Source of the DNA: Oxytricha trifallax
Taxonomy: Eukaryota; Ciliophora; Spirotrichea; Sporadotrichida; Oxytrichidae
Reading direction: 5' to 3'
Length of the DNA: 64,000 nucleotides
Assembly (NCBI GenBank): GCA_000711775.1
Contig: ARYC01000307.1
Coordinates: forward strand, 118,343-182,342
The notes under the pieces were generated by a model. That model made no database searches, had not been told where the DNA came from, and saw only the letters and a list, made by a program, of their open reading frames with translations. Below, one piece after another: positions 10,066 to 22,428 of the stretch; the stretch's first letter is position 1; every line of letters starts with the position of its first letter. The translations under genes were made by a program, and so were the position numbers.

Positions 10066-13000
10066 ATGAGTAGCAAATCTAGGCAACTTATCAATGGAGA
10101 TAGCGAGCAATAACTCGAGCTTATCATGGAATTCCCCTTTGACCTTAATAATTTATTTAAAGTAGCAATTATTATATATAAAATTACAAAATTATATATT
10201 AAATTTGAATATAATATAATAAAGAAACTCCCCAAAACCCCTAATTTATTCAACTTAACATATTCATTTGATGTTTTGAAGCAGTCAATTGAATTTTTGG
10301 CTAAAAATTAATTAGCACAAAATAAAATTCTTTAAAATCTGCAAAATGGTAATGGGTAGGTAAATTATTCGCATATTTATTTTTAATTAAAAATGACATG
10401 TATATAAGATATAATTTAACTCTTTTTATTTGTAGTGGAAACACCAATAACTACAGTAATCATAAATGTATTTAAAATGTTTATGATATTTGATCTATTC
10501 CATTTTTAATATAATAAATGAATTATCAAGGAGGGAACATAGATTTAGATAAGGTAAATTAATTCATTATCTCATTCATAAATTGAGTTATAAATATGAT
10601 TCATTTTATAGGATGCTGCTTAAATATTGAAACACCTGAGACAAGATCTTAATTCAGTTTAGGATCGTACTGACTCCAATGAAAACAAAATTGACGCTCT
10701 GCAGAAGGAACTAGAAAAATATAAGCAATCAAATGATGATTCTTTGAAAGATTGTAAGTTAAAATATCTAACACACCTACTTTGACTATTTTGAAACATG
10801 AACAACTTATTTATATGAAGGCTTATTTATGGGAGTTACTACATTTATATTCAATTGAACAACAAAATCAATGACCTCTTAAACTTTATAGTGTTGCAAA
10901 GAATGAAAGATAATGAAGCTAAAACTGCTGAAATGAATAGCTCCGTCTAATTATTAAAAACATTAGGGGGTGCTGGCTCAGGGAACATCGATGGTGATAC
11001 TATTAAAATTATCAATTTGTAAAGTTTAAATACTTAAGCTATTCATATATTATAATTATTAGCTTTTTTATAGCAATAGTAAGGGACTATTGGACGCACT
11101 CGAGATCTTAGTTGAAAATCTGAGAAAAGAATGCTATGCTAAGTTTGCAGACCGTGATGAGCAGACTCAAATGCAAAAATATTTAGAAGATATGAATCAA
11201 CGCCTTGCAGACCTAGAAACTAGAGTCGACAACAATGAACAAACACTAGATCAAACTAAAAACATCACAGATCAAAACAGAGTTGACATTGATGATATAT
11301 TGGCTAAGCTTCATGATCTTAACACCAAATTAGCAGGATTGGATAGCATCTAAAGCCTCTTAGACAGACTGAAGAAACTGGAGGATGATATGAAAAACAA
11401 GTTAGACTAGCATGACTTTGACAATGAAATTGCAATGATCAGGTCAATGATCGGAAACATAGATCATGAAGAAAAGCCAGCTCTTAATGTCAAGAGTTAA
11501 GTTGGTAGTGGGAATAATGGTGGATAGTTTAGTGCAGAGGAAGTTAAGTCGCTTAAGAGCATTATTTAAAGGTTCCCATCAATTGAGGAGATGCTAGCTT
11601 CGTTAACAAAGTAAGTATTTAGAGTAATTTTAATCATTGAAATAGGGATTTCAAGAAATTGAACATTAATGAGTTAAGAGAACAGCTTGAAAATTTATCA
11701 AAATTAATGGTCTCATTCGCCTCTAAAGAAGAAATGAAAATCTTGGAGAATATTATCAAGCAGCTAAATTCAAGTGTAGAAACTAATACAAATGATATTT
11801 CTAGATTGATGGAGCTCCTTAATAATTTTAAGGGATCTGGTGGAAATGGTTAAGGAGGCTCTGGTGCTTCTAATAACGATATTATGTTACTCAGAAGTAG
11901 AATGGAGTATTGTGAGAATCAAATTGCAACAATGAAAAAGCAATATACTGAGCTTAAGAAATAAACCTTTATACTTAATAAATGAAATCAATTAATTTAG
12001 CTATTTAATTTAGGTTGATGATCTGGCAGCTTTACTAGCTTAAAACTAAGGCAACGGTGGTTCAGGTGGTTTAGAGAAACTGCTGAAAGATCTTGAAGGT
12101 CAGCTTAAAATCTTGAGATCTGACTTCAACAGACTTGTGGATGAGACCTGTGCCAACTTTAAAAATCACCAGGATCAAATTAACAAGAAGGCTGACAAGT
12201 AGGACTTAGACGATTTAGAGGCTAGGCTTATGGATAAGATCAATGAAATGATTAAAAAGTTAATTGCTAGTTTTGCTGATAGATCTGACACTTTAAAGAG
12301 ACTTGCTGCACTTGAGAAAAATGTAAGAAATATTTTTGAGATATCAGTGAAGAAACTGCCTTAAAACTTTATAAAATTATTTTAATCAATTTCATAGGTT
12401 AAAAGCTTATTTGAGCTTTTGATGGCATAAGGTGCAGGTGGCAAACGTGAACATGAAGAGGATGCTATGTTTACCAAGAAACCCTTAGGAGGACTTTCTT
12501 GCGCTTCTTGTGAGAGAGGAATCACTAATTTGGCCGGAGTTATGGCTGAATATCAACCTTGGAAGAAATTGCCATTCAGAGAAGGCAATGACAGAATATA
12601 ATTTTAATTATTAATGATAACATAAGTTTATCTAGGTTTTATTAATATCGAGAGTAAGCTTTAACTAATTAGTTGAACTAAAATCAATTTTAGTATGGAC
12701 CAGGGTTCTCAAAGATATTATCAATGATGAAGCCTGAGTAATATGATTAATCCAGACTTGACCCAAGAAGAGGAATGGGAAGCATCGATGAAAACGGAAA
12801 CAATAAACCTAAATTTTATGTTCATAATTTTTGTAATATTCACTATGAATAAAAGAAAACTAAGAATTTCTTTTAGTAATTCTTAGTTTATTAGTACTAT
12901 CTAGGACCACTCAATAACAGTAGAAATGCCGTAAGGTGTAAATAGTTCATCCAAGCATAGTGCGAGAACTGGCTACCACTTCTACAAGAACTCAGCTCAA

Positions 13001-13212
13001 CTGAGTGGCCAGAAGACAGGCGGTGCTGCTGGCGGTGGATCAGTGGTCCGAGGCTACAACAATCAAAACAACACCAGTCATCATATGGAGGAGTCTCCCC
13101 CTAGAGTCGTAAACATGAATGAAGATAACACTCTCCCACATCTTAATGTCAGGGTAAGCATTATAATAAAGTTTTATATTAAATTCTTATGTAGAACAAA
13201 GGCCAACTCTGA
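10066..13212 (+). CDS. long coiled-coil protein, possible QRICH2/DUF4795-like axonemal protein
   Basis: Starts at ATG 10066. IESs at 10158-10250 and 10469-10520 and introns at 10360-10435, 10554-10611, 10754-10891, 11019-11073, 11611-11645 and 12324-12398 link a protein of about 850 residues. It consists mostly of heptad-rich helices (LRKECYAKFADRDEQTQ; MNQRLADLETRVDNNEQ) with Gly/Ser-rich hinges. A C-terminal Cys motif, GLSCASCERGITNL followed by WKKLPFR, resembles the CLSCD-type motif of ciliary coiled-coil proteins. A boundary near 11962-12014 and one near 12596-12692 are unresolved. The family link is inference; a structural ciliary role is plausible. Confidence 0.65.
10158..10250. other. 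93-bp IES with an internal C4A4C4 motif
   Basis: Pointer TAATTTATT at 10149-10157 and 10242-10250. Its length is a multiple of three, so the frame stays open with or without it. CCCCAAAACCCC lies at 10230-10241, directly against the right pointer: the telomeric repeat of hypotrichs and the end motif of TBE elements. Confidence 0.7.
10469..10520. other. 52-bp IES in coiled-coil gene
   Basis: Pointer ATAAATG at 10462-10468 and 10514-10520. Excision keeps the frame leading into NYQGGNIDLDK. Confidence 0.75.
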
Positions 13213-13681
13213 GAGAAATGTCATTATTTACCTTTAAAAGAGGTTTGGATAGAGAGTTTTCTGAGCTCTTAAAATTATAAAAGCCAATAAATAATTTTAT
13301 TGGCTTAACTAATATGAGAATAAAAGGGACTAAATAAAACTTAATTATTTATTTATCATTAACCTTGACAAGTTTATAAGATATTTAGGGTAAACTTCTC
13401 AATATTGATATATTGGATCGATTGAAAAAAATTAAAATCTTGTAAAATAAGCTCTAATTAAAGAATTTAGCATTTATAAGAATATATAATCATTATAAAA
13501 ATGAATAGGAAGGAAGAATATAGAAGGAAATTTCGTAATTGCGAATAAAATTTCAAGGAAAAATTGTTCCTAGCTTCTTTTGATCTCATGAGTCTTAATT
13601 ATGAAATGTTATTTAAAACATATTTAATTGTATTAGAATACTTTTGTGAATGTTAGCACTCGCTTACTATATCAACTTTAC
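13213..13681. other. intergenic spacer
   Basis: AT-rich. No coding frame or repeat recognised between two genes on the same strand. Confidence 0.55.
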
Positions 13682-14313
13682 ATGGTGCTTGATTTCCTGT
13701 TTCTAGTCTCTTACCCTCTGGAATAAATCTTCGGTCGCTCTAAGAGTGCAGAGGAGGATCACAGCACATACACAGCAAGCCAAACAATGCATAAAATCGC
13801 ACTGTACATAAACCCAGCTGATAGGCTCTATGAAATACTTGGCTATGAGAATAATAAGAAAGTGCTCTTAATCGTCATTATTTATGCTTTTTTGGTACTA
13901 GCTGCTCTCTTGGCTTAAATTTTCTCAAGAAATAAGAAAAAGCTATATATTACCAGTCAAACTAAATTCTACAATAAAGTGTTGGGACTGGTAATTATCA
14001 TTAATACTTTCTTACTATTTGTACCGCTGGTGTCTTATTTATCTAAACTGTTTTACTGTGACTATAGTAAACTGCGATCAATTTTGTCAAAATATATCAA
14101 TAATTGAATTTGAAGAAATCGTTTCTTGATTATTCTATGATTTTTATTATAAGTTGAGACAATGTGTTTCAAGGACTAGCATCTAGCTTTAGTATGTTTT
14201 GCTATACTAGCTATATTTATTTTTGTTTCACTATCGCTTTTTACTCTGTCTATGATGACCTCGTGTTACCCTAATGAAACAGTACCTTGGGCACATTCTA
14301 AATTCACCAATAA
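13682..14313 (+). CDS. PAS-domain multi-pass membrane protein, part 1 (N-terminal MDSs)
   Basis: Encodes transmembrane helices typical of a large ciliate family of integral-membrane PAS proteins: KKVLLIVIIYAFLVLAALLA, then KVLGLVIIINTFLLFVPLV, and after a frame change near 14050-14160 a segment ETMCFKDQHLALVCFAILAIF. The frame change implies an unresolved IES between FYCDYSKLRS and ETMCF. The ATG at 13682 is the first in frame with the helices but a start further upstream cannot be excluded. The family is expanded in ciliates and its function is poorly known; membrane-bound sensing is inferred from the PAS domain in part 2. Confidence 0.6.
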
Positions 14314-15612
14314 TTATGATATTTGAATTTACTAATATAGGAAATGTTGGATATAAAGGTCTCTTTGTATATAAGAAATATGTTTTGTAGTTAAAGGATT
14401 GCTAAAAATTTTTATATTTGATTGTGGAATATTTATTTGAATTAAATATATTAAAGTAATTATAAAAGTATAAAAGTAAATAGAGATAATATAAAATATA
14501 AAAATGCTGATAATTAAAAATAATTTATCACAAATCAAAATTTACTAATGTTTTTTAAACTGTAGGTATTTCGAATTAATTTCATATGCTACTAATCACT
14601 CAACTAATTAACTAATCACACATATATTATTCTGATATTTAATTTTTTTTGACTTTTCCAAATCATTTCTATTTTAGGGCATCGAACTAATTGTTGCTGT
14701 AGTGATCTTCAAGTTTTTTATCAAAATTTTGAGATATCTTCAGGGTATCTTCAGGATATCTTACTCAAAAAAAAAAAAAGTGTGGAGAGTGTGGAGTTTG
14801 ACTAAAATAACAACAACAATAAAAGCAGCAATAATAGTAAAATCAACAATAATAACAGTAGAATTAACAGTATTTACTGTACATCTAAAATTTTAGAGAA
14901 TTCAGAATAAAATTTGTAATTTAGTTTTCATTTTCATCAACATCATCATCTTCTTTATCATTATCATTAGTTCTTAAACATGAATTTAGAAAGTTGGATT
15001 TTTTGGGGAAAATCCCAGAACAGTAAATACTGTTGATTCTACTGTTATTATTGTTGATTTTACTATTATTGCTGCTTTTATTGTTGTTGTTATTTTAGTA
15101 AAACTCCACACTCTCCACACTTTTTATTTTTTGAGGAAGATATCCTGAAGATACCCTGAAGATATCTCAAAATTTTGATAAAAAACTTGAAGATCACTAC
15201 AGCAACAACTTATTCGATGCCCTAAAATAGAAATGATTTGGAAAAGTAAAAAAAAATTAAATATCAGAATAATATATGTGTGATTAGTTAATTTGTTGAG
15301 TGATTAGTAACATATGAAATTAATTCGAAATACCTACAGTTTAAAAAACATTAGTAAAATTTGATTAGAACATAATATTAATTCATTTCATTTTTGATTC
15401 TTTTATAACAGTCTCCCCATTTTGATTATACTTTCTTAATATTACAACCTTTAATTAATTATAATAAGAAAGATTGTCAGAATAGAATCAAATTGAATGA
15501 AGCCCCAATCTTCTAATTAACACATTAGATAATTAAAAAGATTTTTGTGTTTTTAATTTTCCTTCTAAAATATAGCATTTGAAGGTATTTTTCACTCTTT
15601 TTGTGATACTAG
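14314..15612. other. large IES carrying an 834-bp foldback
   Basis: Separates parts 1 and 2 of the PAS gene. No coding frame runs across it. Most of its length is the inverted-repeat element at 14533-15366. Exact MDS junctions were not determined. Confidence 0.55.
14533..15366. repeat. foldback element with long arms
   Basis: Left arm 14533-14883 and right arm about 15021-15366 are inverted copies running from AATCAAAATTTACTAATG at the left to CATTAGTAAAATTTGATT at the right, with a spacer of about 140 nt. Arms include a CTCCACACTCTCCACAC block and a poly-A run that differ slightly between copies, so the element is older than the one at 1578. No coding capacity; likely a non-autonomous transposon. 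Confidence 0.88.
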
Positions 15613-17655
15613 CCTACTAAATCGATTAAGAAAGAAATGTGACAATGTATTTGAATCCGCTATTCGTAGTATTTCTGGTAGGTTTTATTTATAGTAGAGT
15701 AAGAATGGGTATGACTTTCGATAGAATGATTCACAAAATGAACTTTGTGTCTGAAAGTATACTAATAGTGCTATTCGCAGTTGCCTTCATATCTGATTTA
15801 ATGGTGACTCCCTTAAATACTTTATTTACTTTGGTCTTAATCATGTCGATAATTGGCATAGGCTTGCTCGTTATTAAAATAAGCCACAGAACTAGAGAGG
15901 CCTTTCTTAAGAAAATTGATATTTTCAATTACAGATACGAGTTTGATGCACTGCATATGATGATAGCACTTCATGAACTTATTGAAATGAGTAACATAGA
16001 CGAGAGAGAAGATTTTATTCTTAGAGGATTCGTTGAGAGACACATTGAGATTTGCGATTTCCCAGAATGTAACTGTATGGAATATTACAAGGTAATCAAT
16101 AGTGCATATCGCATTTAGCTCGCAACCATAGCTACTATGAAAGAAGACGAGAAAAATAATGGATCAATCTCTACTGTCAATAATAGAGCGACTTATGATG
16201 ACGAGACTACTCAGGATGATAATTCCATGCAGAAAACTTTCTTCGTTTAATCTAAGAACTTAGTAAAGTAGAATAAAGTTAGGACCAAGTTCTTGAATAA
16301 TTTCCTTATCAATAACATCAAAGTTTTCTTGGAGCTATTCCCAAGTTCTGTGAAGTTAAGATACATGTCAGCCTTCATATATTTCAACATGTTCAAAAAC
16401 AGTTTTAAGGCTCTCTATGAGTTAAGTTACACTCAAACTTTAAAAAGCAGCTTTGGTGATACATACGATAGTTACACATTAGGTTTGAAAATTATACAGT
16501 ATTTTTCATCAAGAGTAAACTCATTCCTGTCTAAAGAGTCCAAAATACTAGACTTAGAGATAGATTTGAAGCAAATTATAGAGTTTGAGAAGTTAAACAT
16601 TAAATATCAAAAGAGTATAGAGTAAACAAGTGAGATAGCAGAGGCTTTCTGGTTAGAGCTAAACAAGAAAAATATCTAAATCGATAACATATTCAGGCTA
16701 GGCAGTTAAATCAACAGTTAGTTTTACATGATCAAAAAGAAGTATAAGAAGTTGATGAGCATCAATTCAAACTACTTAGAAGTAGCCTATCTTTACAAAT
16801 TATTTGTATCACTTTGTCTAAATTATGAACTAGAAGAGACAGAAGCTAAAATGGAAATTACAAAGATTCTTCAAGCCAAAGGTATGCGAAAGAAGAATTT
16901 GAGATAGGAATACGCAAGAATTAACTTTAGTGATGAAAATGGCATGATTATAATTAGTGGCTGCTAAAAAGATTTTAGTAAGATATTGGCTATGAATAAT
17001 AAGGCAGAGCGTATATTTGGGTACAACACGGATGAGCTTATAAATCACTCTTTGACCAAACTATAACCCCTGGTATATGGCTACTCACATGAAGATTTTA
17101 TCTTGAACTATGTGAACAGCAAGAGAAAGATTAACAAGGACGCACATAGCTTCGTATGGGGTAAACATAAATCAGGTTTTATTATGCCATTAGTCATGGA
17201 CATAAGCCCATATGTAACTTTCGAATATAATCTCTGCTTTATAGCTTTTTGCAAGAGGTCTATTTTGCTTGAAATGTACCCTTTGAAGGAAATTCTTGAT
17301 GCTCAGGATGTTTTCGTACTTTTAGCAGATTAAAAAGGAATAATCACAGATATGACAAGAAATATCACAGAGTGGCTTGGTTTTCCACTTTAAGCCCTGA
17401 ATAAAGATATTAGTTTGGAGTAGATTTTCGATGGAATCCTTGAGGATGAGTTTGAGAAGGAGTTTATAGATGGAAAGAAAATTGATTTCTTTATGAATTC
17501 TTTCAAGGATGCACTTGATGATTTTGAAAATAGGAGTGAAGATGAGTTTGAAAGCACTCTGTGCATGAAAGAAAAGAAATGTAGAGCTCTAGTTTTTTTA
17601 TTGAGATATAATCATTTAGAAAATGATAATAAAATACTTGAAATTGAATAGTTTG
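15613..17655 (+). CDS. PAS-domain multi-pass membrane protein, part 2 (central region)
   Basis: An open frame of about 680 codons, with TAA/TAG as Gln, from about 15613 to TGA 17656. Begins with membrane helices (YLNPLFVVFLVGFIYSRVRMG; SILIVLFAVAFISDLM; LFTLVLIMSIIGIGLLVIK). It continues through a Cys-containing segment (CDFPECNCMEYY) and a helical region (LELFPSSVKLRYMSAF). A PAS-like domain follows at about residues 435-490 (FSDENGMIIISGCQKDFSKI, then RIFGYNTDELINHSLTKL). The terminal TGA is followed by more frame-compatible MDSs, so it marks an MDS edge, not the protein end. No ligand residues can be assigned. Confidence 0.75.
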
Positions 17656-18760
17656 GATGAAGATGCATGAACATTAATTAGCTCCGCAAGGATATATACA
17701 ACCAGCGGCTCCAGGTGTAGTGACTGGCTCTGGTATTATTGGAACTTTAGGTGCTACTATAAATGCCTAAAATTACGCTTCAAACAACCAATTACTAGTT
17801 TTATTAGTATTTATATCACCCATGTTTAATAAATTGCTAATTAGTATACAATATGAATAAAATACCTAAAAAGAATTATATGATTTATTTAGTTCGAGAA
17901 ATCTGGTTTGTATTGCTTGAAGAAGAAGCAGCTACAGCCACGGCTACAGCTTCATTCTTAGACACAAAAAATACGCATGAATCAGGCATGGAAAAAGAGG
18001 AACTTAAATTCACATATCAAGAAGACAGAGAAGAAATCTGTTCACTTGCTTCAGTATTAATTTATGAAGGGATATATTTTGATATGTTTGTGTGTATAGA
18101 TTTAATTTTAAATCACATTAAATCACGTTATATACTTTAGAATATCATCCCTTGCTGGTTATGGCAGCTCAGACAAAGGTCTTATAAATAAACTTAGTGA
18201 AATTAAAACATCAACTGTGGAGGAATCCAAACCTAGATCCATTTCACTTCTTTAAAAAGCCTAGTATAAATAACATTTCTAAGATTTTGAATTTCTAAAT
18301 TGGGATCTCATTTTTTTTCCATCTAAATTTACTATTAAAAACTAAAATTTTCATATAAAAGCCTTGGTAATAGTTTTCATTTTATCAGTAATATCAGCAG
18401 TAATTATCCTTGTCTTTGCTCTGATTAAAGATCAAAACTTCTTCAAAGCCTTGCAAGAAATTAACAATACCAAGATTAGTACAATTAACTATTAGAATAT
18501 GCAAATCATTGTAAGAGAACTAGTTATAATTTTTAATAGTGTTGTTTAAGAATGTATATATTAAAGTGAGTAATTCCTGTAATATGAATTAAAATTTTAG
18601 TTTTATGATGATTATATTATAACATAGCGAATGGTAGTTAAGACGATAAGTCATCGTTTATGTCAGGCAAATTGTCAGATTTCCTTAAGAATTTGCTCCT
18701 GTAAGAAGCTGAGACTTTTAGAATACTTTAAAAAGATTTAAATTTTTTATTTATAGCAGA
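17656..18760 (+). CDS. PAS-domain membrane protein, part 3 (several short MDSs)
   Basis: Coding-like blocks separated by AT-rich gaps: 17677-17800 (Gly/Ala-rich, GSGIIGTLGATINAQ), 17910-18080 (SGMEKEELKFTYQEDREE), 18140-18290 (LAGYGSSDKGLINKLSEIK), 18368-18510 (a helix ALVIVFILSVISAVIILVFA plus FKALQEINNTKIS) and 18630-18740 (SSFMSGKLSDFLKNLLLQE). They follow the order of the family: a cytoplasmic linker, then a new transmembrane helix. IES junctions between blocks were not resolved, so limits are approximate. Confidence 0.5.
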
Positions 18761-18819
18761 AATTAAATATATAGCATGAATTTATTCTACCTAAAACAAA
18801 TTAGCTTATAAAATAATTA

Positions 18820-20021
18820 ATCAATATAGATTTGGATATATATGATGATTCCTTTATGAAACAGCAATATACAAACTACAAATTAGACCCTGTTACCCTA
18901 GGGTACATCCGTTAAGATGGCTACTATTTCTCCATGGATAAGTCTTTCGCACTGGCTTTTTATGAAATTTTGACCCTCGCTTAAGATATTGGTCAAGTCT
19001 AAAACGTCTCAACACTCTCCCTGAATAGAACAATCTTGAATAACAATTTTATTTAAGGATATGCTCAAACATCCAAAGCTCTGACTGAAATCTAAAGGCA
19101 AATTTACTTTTTGCTGTATAATTAGAATGCTCCAAAGATGAACTTTTATCCAATGAAACTATCAGAGAGTTATATTGCTACTTCTTATGATAGTGTCGCT
19201 TAAAATCAAACTCTGTTCTTGGCTATTACTATACTGGCTATAGCTATTACTTTTATGACAGCTGTTTTGATAATTCCAATTATCTTGCGCATAGAGTCCA
19301 ATAAAGAGAAAGTGTTTTTTATATATGCTGAGCTCTCAAAGAATGACGTGGATGATAGAAAACGTAACATAAGAATATTTTTCGCTAAATTGAGGTAATC
19401 TACGAACAATCCAGGAGGTTCGCTGTTTTACTAGAAATCTTCCAGGATAGTTTCTAGTAGACTGCTTACTAAAAAGTTCAGTATGAAAGATGAAAGTAAT
19501 TAACTAGGCACTTTGGGCCTTTCAAGATAAGGTGTTATAGGAGGTGGTCTAATTAGCAAAGAGAATGAGAAAAATTAGGGAGATATGGAAGAAGATATTA
19601 GAGCTGAACTTATGAAACAATAAGAAGAGCTTGAAGCAGCTGTCTTTAAGAAAATCTTTCACAAGAAAATTAGATAAATGAGTCTCATAAAGAAAATTAA
19701 GTACATCATGTTGGTGCTATTCTTTGCAGGACTTGTTTAAGGGTATTTCCTGTTGAACTTCTTCTTAATTGCTAATATTGATAACAGTATTGAGCAAAGT
19801 CTGGGTTATTACGAAATAGTGGCCTCTAGAGACCCCTTGTTAAACAATTTGATTGCTTACTATAGAGAAGGATTGGCTAGGAACGCGACAATGTTCATGT
19901 ACCCTGATGATTTGGAGGGCAATGGAAATCGAACCTAAGTTAGCTTCATTGATTACTTCTAAGAGTAAGCCCAGATCAACGAAAGAAACTATAATAACTT
20001 AAGGAAGCGCATTCCCACAAT
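18820..20021 (+). CDS. PAS-domain membrane protein, part 4 (extracytoplasmic and TM region), cut by TBE
   Basis: Open frame of about 400 codons: DDSFMKQQYTNYKLDPVT, later LFLAITILAIAITFMTAVLI (TM), a cytoplasmic basic segment, YIMLVLFFAGLVQGYFLLNF (TM), and an extracytoplasmic stretch ending ...NNLRKRIPT. The frame runs directly into the TBE end at 20022. Deleting 20022-28169 plus one copy of AAT joins CCC-ACA to ATG-ATG-GCA and continues the protein in part 5. Confidence 0.75.
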
Positions 20022-20101
20022 CAAAACCCCAAAACCCCTTAGTGAGGTTTATAAGTGCTTTGATTTGTAGGGTATAGTTGGGGTCTTATTGGGGTTAGTA
20101 G
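20022..20101 (+). repeat. left terminal inverted repeat of 8.1-kb TBE
   Basis: C4A4-type telomeric repeat followed by TTAGTGAGGTTTATAAGTG and onward; complementary to 28090-28169. Confidence 0.95.
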
Positions 20102-20160
20102 ACAAAATGCAGGTTTTATATGAATTTAATGAATATTTAATGATTATTATTGTGCTTAAC

Positions 20161-21609
20161 TCAAAGAAATTTTATCTACTTGTCTTTGTGATACCTCTTG
20201 AATCTTGCTGTCTTTAGTTGTTTTAGAATGTCATCTAATGATTATCTTGGATATGCTGGAGCTTTAACTATGACCATCTCAACTATCGTCTTAATTTTAT
20301 CGCAGATTTCTTCTTATTTTATATGTTTAGCTGCTAAACTTATTGATTATTTCTCGTGCTTTGTTCCAAAGTATGACATACTTTCCATATCGCTCTCTAA
20401 TATGATAGCAGCAACTGCCCATACATCCCACTGAACTGAGCCATTAGTCCATTTCTCTCTAATTGGGAAGTATCCAGGAGTACCAAGAACTTTAGCCAAA
20501 GTCACTATCTCTTATCTTAAGGCTCTATTGAAATCGATAACTACGACTTCTAAAGGGCAGAGGTTAAGCATAATATTTTCAGGCTTCAAATCTCTATGAA
20601 CATATCCAAGTTCATGCAACTCCTTGACACCCTTAATCATATCTGTAAGAGTATCATTTAAGTCATCAGGATATCTATTATGATATAGATAGTCTCCTAA
20701 AGTCATTTCAAATTTCTTGAGCCTTAGTGCGATGAAACCATAGCTTAATATAACACCATTTAACTTAAGCAAGTTCTTGCAATCTCTTCTTTAAGCCTCT
20801 GTAAGAATCATATATTCGTTAGCAAACTCATTTTAATACTGCTCATTTTTTATGAGATAGCTGAAAAGGTATACCTTGTATGCATACTCATCAACTACTA
20901 TAAGCTTTGCCTTGTTAGGCACACTTATGTGCAAGTAATTTTAAATGCAGCTACTAAGTTCAATTGCATTTAATGCAGGAATACTCATTGCTTTCGCTTG
21001 GAAGCATGCTAAAACAGTATGATCTGCAGGCTAGTTCATTGATTCAAAGCGACACTGTCTCTTGAGCTTCTCCTGTAGGTCTCTTTAAGACTCAAGAATT
21101 TTTGATTTTCTTTTAGCAGGTACAAGTTATTAAGTCTCCTAATCTTAAATCAAGAATTCGCTAAGATGATGTTTTTGCATATGCTTCTTAACCTTTGCTG
21201 AGTGAGTGTAAGACTTCATGCATGTTGTGCATTGGTACCTTCCATCCACTTTGTCATGTTTAAAATAGATCTTGGCCTTGCCAGAGTGTACCTCTTTAAT
21301 GTGCCTCTTCAAGCTAGACTCAGTTGAGAAGAAGTTTTAGCAGTCTTCACATTAAAATGTTTTAATTTTTTCTATTGGTTGCTGTTCCTTATCTTCTTCA
21401 ACCAATTCAACTTATGTTTAAACACCCATCTCAGCACTCTACTTCTTGTTTTAAACTTAAATTTTAAAGACCTCAGCTTCAAACTCTAGAGCTCTTAGCT
21501 CTACCTCCTTTTCAATATAAATTACTTCTGGTTTCTTGGAGGAGCCAAAGTTGAGCATTGATTGACCTGCTCCTAAAAGTGCAGCTCTACGATTTAAGTT
21601 GACCGCCAT
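20161..21609 (-). CDS. TBE 57-kD protein: C2H2 zinc fingers plus protein-kinase-like domain
   Basis: Complete 483-codon frame from ATG 21609 to TGA. Two C2H2 fingers lie at about residues 88-110 (CEDCQNFFSTESSLKRHIKE) and 126-148 (CTTCMKSYTHSAKVKKHMQK). The C-terminal half is kinase-like: HRDLKPEN catalytic loop (about 345), then DFN in place of DFG (VVIDFNRAL), and a GTPGYFPIREKW activation-segment region. This is the TBE 57-kD gene known to pair fingers with a kinase domain. It appears intact although the transposase in the same element has a nonsense codon. Confidence 0.9.
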
Positions 21610-22428
21610 GTTTAAATTCAAATTTAAATTTCTATTATAAAGCTCTTAAAACCTCTATAGCTATATCTGGACTATATAGGAGTTGCAACAGCATTAATGA
21701 TGGTTTGATCTAAGCTCTAAGACTTCATATTTATACTCAGTTTATAAGTATAATTTTCGTAATTTTACTCTTAATAATTTTGATTCTGGTACCAACTCAG
21801 ATAAAGTTCAGGTTGGTACTGGTACCAATTAAGTTTTAAACCAGATTGGAACTTTTCCATTAAAACCTCACTGGATTAAAACTAGGTACTAATTAAGTTT
21901 TGGTACTATTAAATTGGTACCAATTAAAATTAAACGAATTTAGTACCAGTACTAATTAAATTTAAACAAATTTAGTACTAATTTAATGGAACTAAATTGA
22001 TAAAAATGGAGCTCAATCTCTGCAGTTTGTTACAGCTTCTGCAAACTTTCTCCACGTATCTTTGCAGGGTTGACCTCCTATAAGATGCCCATATTTAATA
22101 GTAAGATTTTAAACAATAGGATCCAGAAGTCTATAAGTTATAATTTGAAATTCATTAATAGGAAGAGGAACAAAGATGGAATCACTCAATGATCAAATGA
22201 AAAGAGTCGAGGCTCAAGAAATGATATCAAGATTCAGAAGTAAGGAAGATCTCTATCGATACCTAACTTTACATGGTAAGATAACTTGATGACTATTAAC
22301 ATATTATACAGTTGGTTTATTCCTTCCAACGATGGAAGGTACCAAAATTTCATTCTTGAAAGCAATCATGATTTATAGTATGTGATATATAATAATTTAA
22401 TAACTCGTTTAAATATAAATACTCTATA

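Noticed and set aside
15639..16118. Gene start at 15639
   Set aside because: The codon there is GTG and the frame is open upstream; it is the middle of the PAS gene, not a start.
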